A DNA stretch of 62,915 bases from Bacteroidota bacterium (GCA_013298545.1 JAAFIA010000011.1:1-62915), one strand, 5' to 3'; shown: positions 35,571 to 44,951, numbered from the stretch's first letter. A program made the numbers and translations. The notes: generated by a model from the sequence alone, not told the origin.

Positions 35571-36800
35571 CTAAACGTTTACTAAGCCAAATTTTTCGGT
35601 AGCCATTTCTTCAATCGCAGTTCCGATTGAAAGGCAAGCTGTTGCCGCAGGAGATGGCGCATTCAAGACATGAATGGCGTTGCCATTGGCTTCGATTTTA
35701 AAATCATCGATCATACTTCCTTCTGGCCCCAAAGCCATGGCACGCACACCACAACGGCTAGCAACAATATCGTCGCTTTCGAGTGTTGGAATCAGTTTGT
35801 GTAACCGTTTCAAGAAATAATTCTTAGAAAACGCGCCACGGTATTCGTCTAAACCGAAGCGCCAATGTTTACCAAAAAATTTCCAAGTACCACCAAACGT
35901 AAAGGCTTCGGCGGTGTCTTTGAAACTAAATGCTGTTTTGGAATAGCCTTCGCGTTTGAATACAAAAACTGCATTCGGTCCACATTCTACACCGCCATGA
36001 ATCATGCGTGTAAAGTGCACACCTAAAAACGGAAACTGCGGATTGGGAACAGGATAAATTAAATTGCGCACTTTGCTTCTGCCCTTCTCTGTCAAATCGT
36101 AATAATCGCCGCGGAAACCTACAATAGCCGCATCACTTTTTTGTCCTTCTTTTTTGGCAATGCGATCGCTTTGCAATCCGGCGCAGGTAACAATGTGTTT
36201 GGCCGAAAATGTTCCGCGATTGGTAATGATCTCTGTGCGATCTTGGTGATGCACAAAATTTTTCGCTTCGGTATTCAAAAAGACTTTGCTCTGAAATTGA
36301 TTTTCGAGCAATTCGCCCAGTTTCACTGTTACGCCAGGGAAATCAATAATTCCGGTACATCCCACCCAAATTCCGCCAATACTCTCGCAGTACGGTTCAA
36401 TTTCTTTGATGCGTTTGCTATCGATCAATTCAATGTCTTCGACGCCATTGGCTTGGCCATTGGCAAATACTTTATGCATGTGTGGCAACTCACTTTCGTC
36501 TGTTGCAGCAATAATTTTTCCGCAAATATCGTGTGCGATTTTATGGTCTTTGGCAAATTGCACCAATTCGCGGCGGCCCTCAACACAATTCTTCGCCTTC
36601 CAAGAACCGGGCTTGTAATAAATGCCCGAATGAATGACACCGGAATTATGTCCAGTCTGATGTGGCGACAAGCGATCTTCCTTTTCAAGCAAGGCAATTT
36701 TTAGATGCGGATGGCGCAAATTGATTTTATACGCTGCTGCAAGCCCAACACAACCGCCGCCCACGACGATTACATCAAAATGTTGTTTTTCTGTTGACAC
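35571..36800 (-). CDS. lhgO: L-2-hydroxyglutarate dehydrogenase/oxidase
   Basis: 409 residues from a GTG start (36798-36800); no ATG lies before the FAD site. The FAD-binding GGGCVGLAAAYKI, the HQTGHNSGVIHSGIYYKPGS block and VGCTGIIDFPGV are typical of the LhgO/L2HGDH family, with the C-terminal FGLDEYRGAFSKNYFLK and CGVRAMAL. It oxidises L-2-hydroxyglutarate to 2-oxoglutarate, passing electrons to the quinone pool or oxygen. It is convergent with the preceding gene; on its own strand the gene upstream is separated by about 10 bp only on the other side. Confidence 0.9.
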   Translation of the reverse strand: MSTEKQHFDVIVVGGGCVGLAAAYKINLRHPHLKIALLEKEDRLSPHQTGHNSGVIHSGIYYKPGSWKAKNCVEGRRELVQFAKDHKIAHDICGKIIAATDESELPHMHKVFANGQANGVEDIELIDSKRIKEIEPYCESIGGIWVGCTGIIDFPGVTVKLGELLENQFQSKVFLNTEAKNFVHHQDRTEIITNRGTFSAKHIVTCAGLQSDRIAKKEGQKSDAAIVGFRGDYYDLTEKGRSKVRNLIYPVPNPQFPFLGVHFTRMIHGGVECGPNAVFVFKREGYSKTAFSFKDTAEAFTFGGTWKFFGKHWRFGLDEYRGAFSKNYFLKRLHKLIPTLESDDIVASRCGVRAMALGPEGSMIDDFKIEANGNAIHVLNAPSPAATACLSIGTAIEEMATEKFGLVNV

Positions 36801-36921
36801 GGGAATGGATATTCGAAGTGAGTATTTTTTCTGAGGCCAAAATTACGGATTCGGATGGAAATGCGGGTATTTTTTTGTGCCTGTCATCTCTTTACTGGAT
36901 TCATCTTGCATCTAAATTAAA

Positions 36922-36949
36922 AGCCATTTTACCTTTCGATAAAATGGCT
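36922..36949 (-). terminator. Hairpin after Kelch set B
   Basis: AGCCATTTT (36922-36930) pairs with AAAATGGCT (36941-36949). On the minus strand a T/A-rich stretch follows. It lies about 30 bp past the stop of the last Kelch gene of set B; the T run is weak, so the call is tentative. Confidence 0.5.
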
Positions 36950-36977
36950 CCAAGTACAAAATCAAATACACACTCGC

Positions 36978-38186
36978 TTACTTCACCAACAAACGTTGCG
37001 TTCCAATGGTTTCGTGCTTGTAAGTCAATTGCACAAAATACATTCCTGCAGCCAAACCTTCGCGGTTAAGTTGTATGGTTTGTCCACTTGTTTGCTCGCG
37101 CTTCATTACTTTTCCTTGCACATCAACAACCGTTACCTCAAGCACATCTGAAAAATTTTCAGACCACGAAATGGTTGTTAGATCAACCATCGGATTGGGA
37201 TAAACGGAAACTGTTGTAGCGTGTGTCAATTCGTTTACACTCACTGGCGGACTCAATTCCCACCAATCGTCAAAATAACCGAGGTCGTAGCCTAAACCAA
37301 AATACGCTTTGCCCGTTGGCAAACCAACAGCCACTGCATTGGCCCGCGCAGAGCCAATGAAATCGCCTATGGAAGTCCACATATTTGTAGTTGGATCGTA
37401 GCTCCAAAAATCGCGGCGGTTGGCCAACGTATTGTCATAACCACAACCGATATAGCCTTTCCCCACAACTTCAAAATAAGCAGTTCCATAACGCGGCGTA
37501 CCACCAAATGGTGCTTTCATTGTCCATGTATTATTTGCAGGATCGTACTCGTAAAAATCATTTTTAAACGTACCATCATCGCCTGTTCCCACATACACTT
37601 TGGTGCCAATGGTAAACGCCGCTGCAAGTCGTCGTGGGGTTCCTGCAAAATTGGCTTTAGCAGTCCATGTGTTTGCAATGGGATTGTATTCCCACCAATC
37701 TTTCTTCAACGCATTGGTTGCGTCTTGTCCAAGTCCAACATAGCCTTTGCCATTGATGGCAACTGCAACACCCGCGCGCCGACCACCCGCAGTAAACGAT
37801 TGTTTCTGTGTCCACGTATCTGCAATCGGATCGTATTCCCACGTATCGTCAAAATACGGATTCGCGCCCTGCCCGCCAACAATATAGCCTTTGCCGCCTG
37901 TTGCAAAACTCATGGCCACATTGCGACCAAGACCAGACCCCGTAACGCCACCTAAACTCGTTTTCTGATCCCAGCTATCTGTTGTGGCATCATATTCCCA
38001 AACGCTGCGTTTGTAGCCACCGCTATCGACACCCAGCGACACATAAACTTTATCGTTGATGGCAAAAATGGACGAAGCCGAACGCGCACTTCCTTCAAAG
38101 GTTGCTTTTTGATACCAACCCGGTTGCGCCAACAAGGAGCATGAAGAAGCGAGCAGTACAATTCCAGAGAAAATATTTTTTTTCAT
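36978..38186 (-). CDS. Kelch-repeat beta-propeller protein, T9SS cargo (set B, gene 3)
   Basis: 402 residues with a signal peptide (CSLLAQ). Kelch blades GYIVGGQGAN, GYVGLGQDA, VYVGTGDDGT, GYIGCGYDN and AYFGLGYDLG. The T9SS domain is SVYPNPMVDLTT with AAGMYFVQLT. It corresponds to 30785-32002 of set A. It is the distal gene of the minus-strand operon; the one upstream (38196) is 9 bp away. Confidence 0.85.
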   Translation of the reverse strand: MKKNIFSGIVLLASSCSLLAQPGWYQKATFEGSARSASSIFAINDKVYVSLGVDSGGYKRSVWEYDATTDSWDQKTSLGGVTGSGLGRNVAMSFATGGKGYIVGGQGANPYFDDTWEYDPIADTWTQKQSFTAGGRRAGVAVAINGKGYVGLGQDATNALKKDWWEYNPIANTWTAKANFAGTPRRLAAAFTIGTKVYVGTGDDGTFKNDFYEYDPANNTWTMKAPFGGTPRYGTAYFEVVGKGYIGCGYDNTLANRRDFWSYDPTTNMWTSIGDFIGSARANAVAVGLPTGKAYFGLGYDLGYFDDWWELSPPVSVNELTHATTVSVYPNPMVDLTTISWSENFSDVLEVTVVDVQGKVMKREQTSGQTIQLNREGLAAGMYFVQLTYKHETIGTQRLLVK

Positions 38187-38195
38187 AATCAGGGT

Positions 38196-39425
38196 TTATC
38201 GAACAATGAATTGCGTTTGTTTTTGTAGGCCCGTTTCGTTGCGCAAAACGCATACATACATGCCTGCTGCAAGTGCGTGTGTGTCTATGCGTACGCGTGT
38301 TTGCGTGGAAACAGCAGTACGCAAGACTTCGCGGCCATCTATGGCATACACCACAACTTGAAGTGCTGATTGGTCTGCGACATCGGGAATCGCTAAAGAA
38401 ATTTCGTCTGTGGCCGGATTGGGGAAAACAGCAAACGTTTCAGCATTTGCGTATTCATCTACGCCAATGATGTATTGTTGATACTGCCAAAAATCGCGAC
38501 GGCTACCCGAAGCCCCTTTTCCGGTGCCAATGTAAGCCGCGCCGTTGATCACAAATCCGGCTGCCGAACGTCGCGCGCCACCATCAAATGGCGCTTTAAT
38601 CATCCAACTATTATTGATCGGATCGTATTCCCAAATTTCGTCTTTGTAGCCACCATCTGTTCCCAGTGCCGCATAGCCTTTCTGACCAATGGCAAAACCC
38701 GTACAGCCAAAACGTCCTGAGCCGGGCAACGAAGCGCGAACCGTCCATGAATTTAAAACCGGATCGTACATGTAAAAATCTTGCCGAAGAATATCTTCGT
38801 CTGTTCCCGTACCCACATACGCTTTTCCGTTGAGCACAAACGCGCACATGCTGTACCGTTCGCCTCCCAGGTAATTTGCTTTCAGGGTCCAAGTATCGTT
38901 TTGTGGATTGTATTCCCAAAGTTGATCGCTGTAATTTGAATTGCCCAATTTACCGCCACAGGCATAGCCTTTTGACCCAATGGCAAAACCCGTACAGAAA
39001 TAAACACCAGCACCCGGAACAGGAATATCGGCTTTGATTGCCCATGTATTTGTAACCGGATCGTATTCATAAAAATCGTCCATTTCGGTTCCTAAAAACG
39101 ATTCAGCCGCATCGATTCCAAAACCAACATAGCCTTTGTTGCCAATCACAAAAGCCGTCGCATCGCGTCTTCCAACGCCAGGCAAACTTGCTTTCTGAAC
39201 CCAGAGATCAGAACCCGGATCGTATTCCCACAAATCGTTCAACACATTGTTGGCCGTGTCTTCGCCCGTTCCGATATAGCCGCGATTACCAATCGAAAAG
39301 CCAATTCCGCGCGAACGTTTTGTACCGCCAAAAGCTGCTTTACTTTCCCACGAATTTTGTGCTTCGAGCGAAATTGCGCCAAAAACAAAACACCAAATTA
39401 ATTGATAGATCAAATACTTTTTCAT
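38196..39425 (-). CDS. Kelch-repeat beta-propeller protein, T9SS cargo (set B, gene 2)
   Basis: 409 residues with a signal peptide (AISLEAQ). Six Kelch blades (GYIGTGEDTAN, GYVGFGIDAA, GYACGGKLGN, AYVGTGTDED, GYAALGTDGG, AYIGTGKGAS). The T9SS domain is AVFPNPATDEIS with AAGMYVCVLR. It corresponds to 29562-30788 of set A, blade by blade, including the third blade with GAGVYFCTGFAI. It follows set B gene 1 by 5 bp. Confidence 0.85.
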   Translation of the reverse strand: MKKYLIYQLIWCFVFGAISLEAQNSWESKAAFGGTKRSRGIGFSIGNRGYIGTGEDTANNVLNDLWEYDPGSDLWVQKASLPGVGRRDATAFVIGNKGYVGFGIDAAESFLGTEMDDFYEYDPVTNTWAIKADIPVPGAGVYFCTGFAIGSKGYACGGKLGNSNYSDQLWEYNPQNDTWTLKANYLGGERYSMCAFVLNGKAYVGTGTDEDILRQDFYMYDPVLNSWTVRASLPGSGRFGCTGFAIGQKGYAALGTDGGYKDEIWEYDPINNSWMIKAPFDGGARRSAAGFVINGAAYIGTGKGASGSRRDFWQYQQYIIGVDEYANAETFAVFPNPATDEISLAIPDVADQSALQVVVYAIDGREVLRTAVSTQTRVRIDTHALAAGMYVCVLRNETGLQKQTQFIVR

Positions 39426-39430
39426 AGCCG

Positions 39431-40624
39431 TTAATGAATCAAAAGTTTTTGTGTGCCGGTTTTGCCATTCGCTGTATAAATCCGAAGCAGATACATGCCA
39501 GCCACAAGATCGCCGCGTTCAAATGCATATAGGTTGCGTTGAACAATATTTTCGGACCGAATCAATTTCCCATCGAGGCTCAACAATTCGAACGTCCAGT
39601 CTGCATCTTCGTCAATCCGAATTTCGGCACGGTCTGTAATTGGATTTGGACTCACAGTAAAATTCAAGACCTGATTTGTAGTTTCAGGAATATCGGAGAT
39701 GGTTCCAAATTCCCAAAAATCTTGATAGTTGATGCCGCTTGTGCCCGTTCCCGCATACGCACGATTACCGATGGTAAAAGTGGTCAAGTAACGTCGTGCT
39801 GCGCCACCAAAATCGGTAACCTGCACCCAGGAATTATTGGTCGGATTGTAGGCCCAAAAATCTTGGTAATTATTTCCACTCGAAAAATCATCGCCCGTTC
39901 CTACATAACCGATGCCGTTTAGCTCAAATGCAGCGGCTTCCATGCGCGGCAATCCGGCGAGGTTGGCTTTAGCCGTCCATTGGTTATTGCTTGGGTTGTA
40001 TTCCCACCAATCGCCAGTATTTCCCCCAACATCGCCAGTTCCCACATAGCCTTTGCTGTTGATGGCGATACCAACAGCAGAAGTGCGTCCCTGTCCAGGA
40101 AAAGCGGCTATCGGCGACCAAGTATTATTGCCCGGATCGTATTTAAAAAAATCGGCGTAATAAGAACCTGTGCCCACATAGCCAAAGCCATTGAGTGTAA
40201 ACGCCACCGCGCCGCGCCGCGCCGAACCCGGTAAGGAAGCTACTTGCACCCAATTGTTATTGACTGGATCGAATTTCCAAAAATCGGTGTGTAGCACTAC
40301 ATTTGGATCGCGGCCTGTACCGACGTATATAAAATTACCAATGGTAAATGCCACCGCATGGTAGCGCAAGCCGCCTCCATAATTGGCTTTCTGCGTCCAT
40401 GTATCGCTGCCGGGGTCATATTCCCACCAATCGTCGTACAAAATATCGACAACAGCATTGATGTGGCCAAGGCCCAAGTAGCCGCGATTGCCAACCGATG
40501 CGCCACTTGCGCGGTGCCGGCCTGTTCCGGAAAAAGTTGCTTTTTGCACCCAACCGTATTGTGTTTGTGCATCGAGCACACAACTGAGCAGCAGCAAGAA
40601 AAGTAAAAGCGTATGTTTTCGCAT
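39431..40624 (-). CDS. Kelch-repeat beta-propeller protein, T9SS cargo (set B, gene 1)
   Basis: 397 residues with a signal peptide (CVLDAQ). Kelch blades GYLGLGHINA, IYVGTGRDPN, GYVGTGSYY, GYVGTGDVGG, GYVGTGDDFS and AYAGTGTSG. The T9SS domain is FTVSPNPITDRAE with VAGMYLLRIY. It corresponds to 28390-29556 of set A (GRHRA, GLGH, LYDDWWEYDP, a final GINYQDFWE). It is the first Kelch gene of the operon, preceded by the DUF4907 lipoprotein gene 10 bp upstream. Confidence 0.85.
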   Translation of the reverse strand: MRKHTLLLFLLLLSCVLDAQTQYGWVQKATFSGTGRHRASGASVGNRGYLGLGHINAVVDILYDDWWEYDPGSDTWTQKANYGGGLRYHAVAFTIGNFIYVGTGRDPNVVLHTDFWKFDPVNNNWVQVASLPGSARRGAVAFTLNGFGYVGTGSYYADFFKYDPGNNTWSPIAAFPGQGRTSAVGIAINSKGYVGTGDVGGNTGDWWEYNPSNNQWTAKANLAGLPRMEAAAFELNGIGYVGTGDDFSSGNNYQDFWAYNPTNNSWVQVTDFGGAARRYLTTFTIGNRAYAGTGTSGINYQDFWEFGTISDIPETTNQVLNFTVSPNPITDRAEIRIDEDADWTFELLSLDGKLIRSENIVQRNLYAFERGDLVAGMYLLRIYTANGKTGTQKLLIH

Positions 40625-40634
40625 GGGAAACTAC

Positions 40635-41033
40635 TTAGGGTTTAATGTTCAGGCTATCTAATTCGGCCAACGAGATGGTTGGTAAGCCCATTCCGGCGCG
40701 CATTTTCAGGGCTGCGAGGTCGCCAACGCGTTGGGCATCGGCTTGTGTTTTGAATGGGTTATTTCCGGCAATGGCGGGAATGTGTGGTTGGTGAATGGAT
40801 CGTTTTCCGTCCACATATAAATCATATCCCCAACCCGTTAGTTGATTTGTGCTATCGCGCACTTCAAAGGTTTTGGCTTCGATAAGGGGTGTTTGGGCTT
40901 GTGGTTTCTCAACAGCAACAGGCGTTGAATCGCCTTGCTGGTTTTGCTCATGGGGCGATGAACATGCGAAAACAAGTGGCAATACGAAAAGAAATAATCC
41001 GCGACTTGCGGAAAAGAGGAATATCGGGTTCAC
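40635..41033 (-). CDS. DUF4907 family lipoprotein
   Basis: 132 residues from a GTG start. A hydrophobic stretch ends in the lipobox VFAC (Cys at about 24). The globular part holds GWGYDLYVDGKRSIHQPHIPAI, the hallmark of DUF4907, then NNPFKTQADAQRVGDLAALKM. The role is unknown. As first gene of the set B operon it probably works with the Kelch propellers; set A has the GEVED gene in this position instead. Confidence 0.75.
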   Translation of the reverse strand: MNPIFLFSASRGLFLFVLPLVFACSSPHEQNQQGDSTPVAVEKPQAQTPLIEAKTFEVRDSTNQLTGWGYDLYVDGKRSIHQPHIPAIAGNNPFKTQADAQRVGDLAALKMRAGMGLPTISLAELDSLNIKP

Positions 41034-41119
41034 TGAGGTTGACTTTAGCTTACAACTTTACATTAAATTAATGTAAGATACAAGACTTTACTTTGGGGCA
41101 AAACTCAGAATGGTTGTTT

Positions 41120-41222
41120 TAGAGTTTGTTTAAATTTCATCCTTTACGTTTGTTATGCGCCTTTTTGCACCATAACAATTCTCAATCCCGATGCTTCGGT
41201 ACAAAATTTAAACAGGCTCTTA
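41120..41222. mobile_element. MITE-like element, short copy (partner 44753-44920)
   Basis: About 103 bp bounded by TAGAGTTTGTTTAAATTT on the left and AAATTTAAACAGGCTCTTA on the right, imperfect terminal inverted repeats. In inverted orientation it aligns with both ends of the element at 44753-44920 (shared GAGAATTGTTATG, GCGCATAAC and AAAGGAT blocks) but lacks its middle. No coding capacity. It is an internally deleted relative of the same family. Confidence 0.75.
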
Positions 41223-41228
41223 GAAATA

Positions 41229-41268
41229 AAAAACGGTTGAACTATTTGCATAGAACAACCGTTTTTTT
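41229..41268 (-). terminator. Terminator of tRNA-Pro
   Basis: AAACGGTTG (about 41231-41239) pairs with CAACCGTTT (about 41257-41265). A-rich and T-rich tracts on the two sides make it usable in both directions. It lies directly after the 3' end of the tRNA on the minus strand. Confidence 0.8.
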
Positions 41269-41269
41269 G

Positions 41270-41342
41270 TCGGGATGGCGGGACTCGAACCCACGACCCC
41301 CAGCACCCCATGCTGGTACGCTACCAACTGCGCTACATCCCG
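41270..41342 (-). tRNA. tRNA-Pro (anticodon GGG)
   Basis: 73 nucleotides. On the minus strand the acceptor 5' strand CGGGATG pairs with CATCCCG at the 3' end, discriminator A. The D arm is GCGCAGTTGGTAGCGT, the anticodon stem CCAGC/GCTGG encloses loop ATGGGGT with anticodon GGG, and the T arm contains GTGGGTTCGAGTCCCGC. CCA is not encoded. It reads proline codons CCC and CCU. Confidence 0.95.
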
Positions 41343-41500
41343 AACAAATTACCGTTTCGGACGTTTCAGAAACGGGATGGCAAATGTAAGAACTTTTCAG
41401 ATTCTTCCAATTTGAACATTTTAACTGAAGTATTTTACAAGGAAACGAAAAACTCAAAAAAAGTTTCCGTAGTTTTGTGCGCATTTTTTAATTGACACTT

Positions 41501-43885
41501 ATGACCAAATCATCCTGGTTCTTCCTTGCCTTGTTCCTGATCTTCACGATTCAGGCTCGGGCACAACAACCAACCAAGCATACACTTAGCGGCTACATCA
41601 AAGAAGCGGCAACGGGCGAAGCCATTATTGGCGCAACGGTTTCGATTCGCGAGCCGTTGAAAGGAACGGCCACCAACACATACGGTTTTTATTCGTTGAC
41701 GGCGGATCAAGGCGAATATGAATTGGTGGTGAACTACATCGGTTTTGAGCCACATGTTCAGAAAATTGTGCTTGATAAAGACATTCGGTTGGATGTGAGC
41801 ATGAAACCGAAATCGACGGAAACGAATACGGTTGTGATTGAGGGGGAGCGTACCGACGGCAATGTTACGGATGTGCGCATGAGTGTGAATAAGTTGGACA
41901 TGAAAGATGTGAAGCAGATTCCGGCATTTTTGGGCGAAGTGGATGTGTTGAAAACGATTCAGTTATTGCCGGGTGTAAAAGGTTCGGGCGAGGGCAATTC
42001 GGGCTTTTATGTGCGGGGGGGCGGGCCTGACCAAAATTTGATTTTATTGGATGAGGCTACGGTTTATAATGCGGGACATTTATTCGGTTTTTTCAGTGTG
42101 TTTAACGGCGATGCAATTAAAGACATCAGTTTGACCAAAGGGGGAATGCCGGCACAATATGGTGGGCGACTTTCATCGGTGCTTGATATTACGATGAAGG
42201 AGGGCAACAACCAACGGTTTGATGTGGATGGTGGTATTGGTGTTATTTCTTCGCGGCTAACGGTGCAAGGGCCAATCAAAAAAGATACGTCGTCGTTTAT
42301 TATTTCGGCGCGGCGTACTTACATCGATGTGTTGATGAAACCATTCATTGCCGATACATCGCCGTTTAGTGGTTCGGGCTATTATTTCTACGATTTGAAT
42401 GCGAAATTCAATTGGAACATCAACGAGAAGAATCGCATTTTTGTAAGCGGGTATTATGGCCGCGATGTGTTTACGTACAACGATAATAATTCGGAATTTA
42501 AAGTGAGTATTCCTTGGGGAAATGCGACCACATCATTGCGTTGGAATCATTTGTTTGGACCAAAATTGTTCATGAACAATACGTTTGTGTTTAGCGATTA
42601 TAAATTTTCGTTTGGGGCGGAGCAAGATGGGTTTGCGTTTAAACTCTTTTCGGGAATTCGTGATTTCAATTTTAAAAATGATTTCAGTTGGATTCCCAAT
42701 AACAAACATTATGTGCGATTTGGATTAAACTACACGTATCATATTTTCACACCAAACAATGCGTCGGCACGGTCAGGCGATACCGAATTTAATCTGGGAG
42801 GAAAAGTCGAATTGTATGCACACGAACTGGCGGTATATATTGGCGATGATTGGGATGTAACCGATCGTTTACACATCAATTATGGGGTGCGGTATTCGTA
42901 CTTTATGCAGGTTGGTCCTTTTAACCGATACAAAACAGATGTTACGGGTCGTGTGATTGATACGGTTTCGTATAGCCGTGGCGATAAAGTGGCTGATTAT
43001 GGTGGCTTGGAGCCGCGCCTTGGTGTGCGTTTCCAACTGGATGAGGTATCTTCTATCAAAGCGTCTTTCACACAGAATTATCAATATGTACACATGGCAA
43101 CCCTTTCACCCATTTCGTTGCCAACAGATATTTGGGTTCCTTGTTCCGATTTGGTTAAACCTCAATTGGCTCGGCAATATGCGGCTGGTTATTTCCGAAA
43201 TTTCAGAAACAACATGTTTGAATCTTCGGTGGAAGTGTATTATAAAAAAATGGAAAATCAGGTTGATTTTGCGCCAGGTGCTTTGCCCGAAGACAACGTT
43301 GGAAACAATACGGATAATAATTTCGTCTTTGGAACGGGCGAATCGTATGGTGCTGAATTTTTCTTTAAAAAACGTACCGGAAAATTAACCGGATGGATTG
43401 GTTATACGCTTTCGTGGACAACACGTAGTTTTCCTGACATTGAAGATGGGCGTGTGTTTTATGCGCGCTACGATCGCCGCCACGATGCCTCGTTTGTGGT
43501 AACATACGCGCTGAATGAGCATTGGTCGTTTGGTGGGGTTTGGGTTTACGGCACAGGCAATGCGATTACACTTCCAGTTCAACGTTATATCATTGAAGGT
43601 AATATTGTGAACGAGTATGGTCCGCGCAACAGTTTTCGCATGGCGCCATATCATCGCATGGACCTTGCGGCAACGTACACCTGTCGCGAGCGAAAATTAT
43701 TTTACCGCATTCCTTTCCAAAGCAGTTGGAATTTTGCGGTGTATAATGTGTACAACCGCATGAATCCGTATTTCATTTTCTTCGATAATGATGGAAGCAT
43801 AGCGGAGGGTAATTTAACCATCACCGCAAAGCAAGTTTCGCTCTTCCCTATTCTACCTTCAGTAACTTGGAATTTTAATTTCTAA
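41501..43885 (+). CDS. TonB-dependent receptor with carboxypeptidase-regulatory domain
   Basis: 794 residues from the ATG at 41501 (an in-frame TTG 9 bp upstream is less likely). A signal peptide (cleavage after ARAQ) is followed by a carboxypeptidase D regulatory-like domain (LSGYIKEAATGEAIIGATV, about 28-115), a plug domain (LPGVKGSGEGNSGFYVRGG and KGGMPAQYGGRLSS, about 120-235) and a beta-barrel ending in ...VTWNFNF with a C-terminal Phe. It would import a ligand across the outer membrane using TonB energy. The neighbouring DUF4249 lipoprotein gene starts 6 bp after the stop; such pairs are a Bacteroidota theme distinct from SusCD. Confidence 0.88.
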   Translation: MTKSSWFFLALFLIFTIQARAQQPTKHTLSGYIKEAATGEAIIGATVSIREPLKGTATNTYGFYSLTADQGEYELVVNYIGFEPHVQKIVLDKDIRLDVSMKPKSTETNTVVIEGERTDGNVTDVRMSVNKLDMKDVKQIPAFLGEVDVLKTIQLLPGVKGSGEGNSGFYVRGGGPDQNLILLDEATVYNAGHLFGFFSVFNGDAIKDISLTKGGMPAQYGGRLSSVLDITMKEGNNQRFDVDGGIGVISSRLTVQGPIKKDTSSFIISARRTYIDVLMKPFIADTSPFSGSGYYFYDLNAKFNWNINEKNRIFVSGYYGRDVFTYNDNNSEFKVSIPWGNATTSLRWNHLFGPKLFMNNTFVFSDYKFSFGAEQDGFAFKLFSGIRDFNFKNDFSWIPNNKHYVRFGLNYTYHIFTPNNASARSGDTEFNLGGKVELYAHELAVYIGDDWDVTDRLHINYGVRYSYFMQVGPFNRYKTDVTGRVIDTVSYSRGDKVADYGGLEPRLGVRFQLDEVSSIKASFTQNYQYVHMATLSPISLPTDIWVPCSDLVKPQLARQYAAGYFRNFRNNMFESSVEVYYKKMENQVDFAPGALPEDNVGNNTDNNFVFGTGESYGAEFFFKKRTGKLTGWIGYTLSWTTRSFPDIEDGRVFYARYDRRHDASFVVTYALNEHWSFGGVWVYGTGNAITLPVQRYIIEGNIVNEYGPRNSFRMAPYHRMDLAATYTCRERKLFYRIPFQSSWNFAVYNVYNRMNPYFIFFDNDGSIAEGNLTITAKQVSLFPILPSVTWNFNF

Positions 43886-43891
43886 TCGGCC

Positions 43892-44749
43892 ATGAAAAAA
43901 CTCATCTTTCTTTTCGCCAGTATTTCGCTCTTGGTTTCATGCAGCAAAGAAATTACCATTGACCTTCCCGAAGTCAAACAAAAAATTGTGGTTGATGGGG
44001 GTATTGTTACAGGCGAATACGCGCTTGTTACGTTGACTTGGAGCGCAGGCTATTTCGATCCGGTTGACTCTGCGGCGCTTTCCAACAGCATCATTTCAAA
44101 CGCGCTCGTGATTGTGAGCGATGGTGTACAAACAGATACCTTGCAGCCTCAATTGGATTTCAACTACATTGTGCCACTCGTTTACAAAGGCAGTGTGATT
44201 ACAGGACAAGTGGGCCGCACGTATTCCATTTCCATTACCGTTGGCAATGAAACGGTTACGGCATCAACGACCATTCCGAATCCAGTTCCGCTAGATAGTG
44301 CATGGTTTGAAGTTGAACCGGACAAAGACAGTCTTGGTTTTATGTGGGCGCGCATGAGCGATCCGCCTGCAAACGGAAACGGCTATCGTTGGTTTACCAA
44401 ACGCATTGGCGAAGATGTGCGTTACTTGCCTCCTTTTGGTTCTGCGTTCGATGATAAATTCATCAACGGAACGAGTTTCGATTTTGCCTTCAACCGTCCA
44501 CGCAGCAGCGATCCGAATGCGCCAGAAGATGAAACAGAACGGGGCTATTTCAAAATTGGTGATGTGGTCGCTATCCGCTTTGCATCAATCGGACAGAATG
44601 AAGTCAATTTTTTTAGTTCTTATGAAACCGAGTTGAGCAACAATGGCAATCCGTTTGCTTCACCGGGCGTAGTAGAATCTAACATTGAAGGCGGTCTTGG
44701 CATTTGGTGCGGTTATGCGGCAAGTCAAGACACGGTTATTTGTCAATAA
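43892..44749 (+). CDS. DUF4249 family lipoprotein
   Basis: 285 residues. The signal peptide ends in LLVSC with the lipid-attachment Cys at about 17, followed by SKEITIDLPEVKQKIVVDGGI, the conserved DUF4249 opening. Ig-like beta strands make up the rest. The family lies beside TonB receptors in many Bacteroidota and is thought to be a surface or periplasmic partner. It follows the receptor by 6 bp and ends 3 bp before the long MITE copy. Confidence 0.85.
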   Translation: MKKLIFLFASISLLVSCSKEITIDLPEVKQKIVVDGGIVTGEYALVTLTWSAGYFDPVDSAALSNSIISNALVIVSDGVQTDTLQPQLDFNYIVPLVYKGSVITGQVGRTYSISITVGNETVTASTTIPNPVPLDSAWFEVEPDKDSLGFMWARMSDPPANGNGYRWFTKRIGEDVRYLPPFGSAFDDKFINGTSFDFAFNRPRSSDPNAPEDETERGYFKIGDVVAIRFASIGQNEVNFFSSYETELSNNGNPFASPGVVESNIEGGLGIWCGYAASQDTVICQ

Positions 44750-44752
44750 TTT

Positions 44753-44920
44753 TAGAGCCTGTTTAAAATTTGTTTTTGAGAATTGTTATGATGGCTTTTT
44801 GTGCTAGACGAGGCGCATTTTGCAGGCCATAGTGGAGCGACTACGGTCAAAAAATGCAACGAAGTATAGCGCAAAAAGACGCATAACAAAATCAAAGGAT
44901 AAAATTTAAACAGGCTCTTA
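44753..44920. mobile_element. MITE-like element, long copy (partner 41120-41222)
   Basis: 168 bp with terminal inverted repeats TTAGAGCCTGTTTAAA on the left and TTTAAACAGGCTCTTA on the right. The interior is also palindromic in parts (TTTTTGTGCTAGACG against CGAAGTATAGCGCAAAAAG; GCATTTTGCAGG against AAAAAATGCAAC). No coding capacity and no transposase. It ends 31 bp upstream of trxB, so trxB's promoter lies within or next to it. Confidence 0.8.
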
Positions 44921-44951
44921 AACCGAATGCGGACATCTTCCGTACATTTGC

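Noticed and set aside
41126..41389. An open frame of 87 codons across the tRNA (contains SGWRDSNPRPPAPHAG).
   Set aside because: It is the familiar false translation of a tRNA and its flanks; the tRNA fold is complete.
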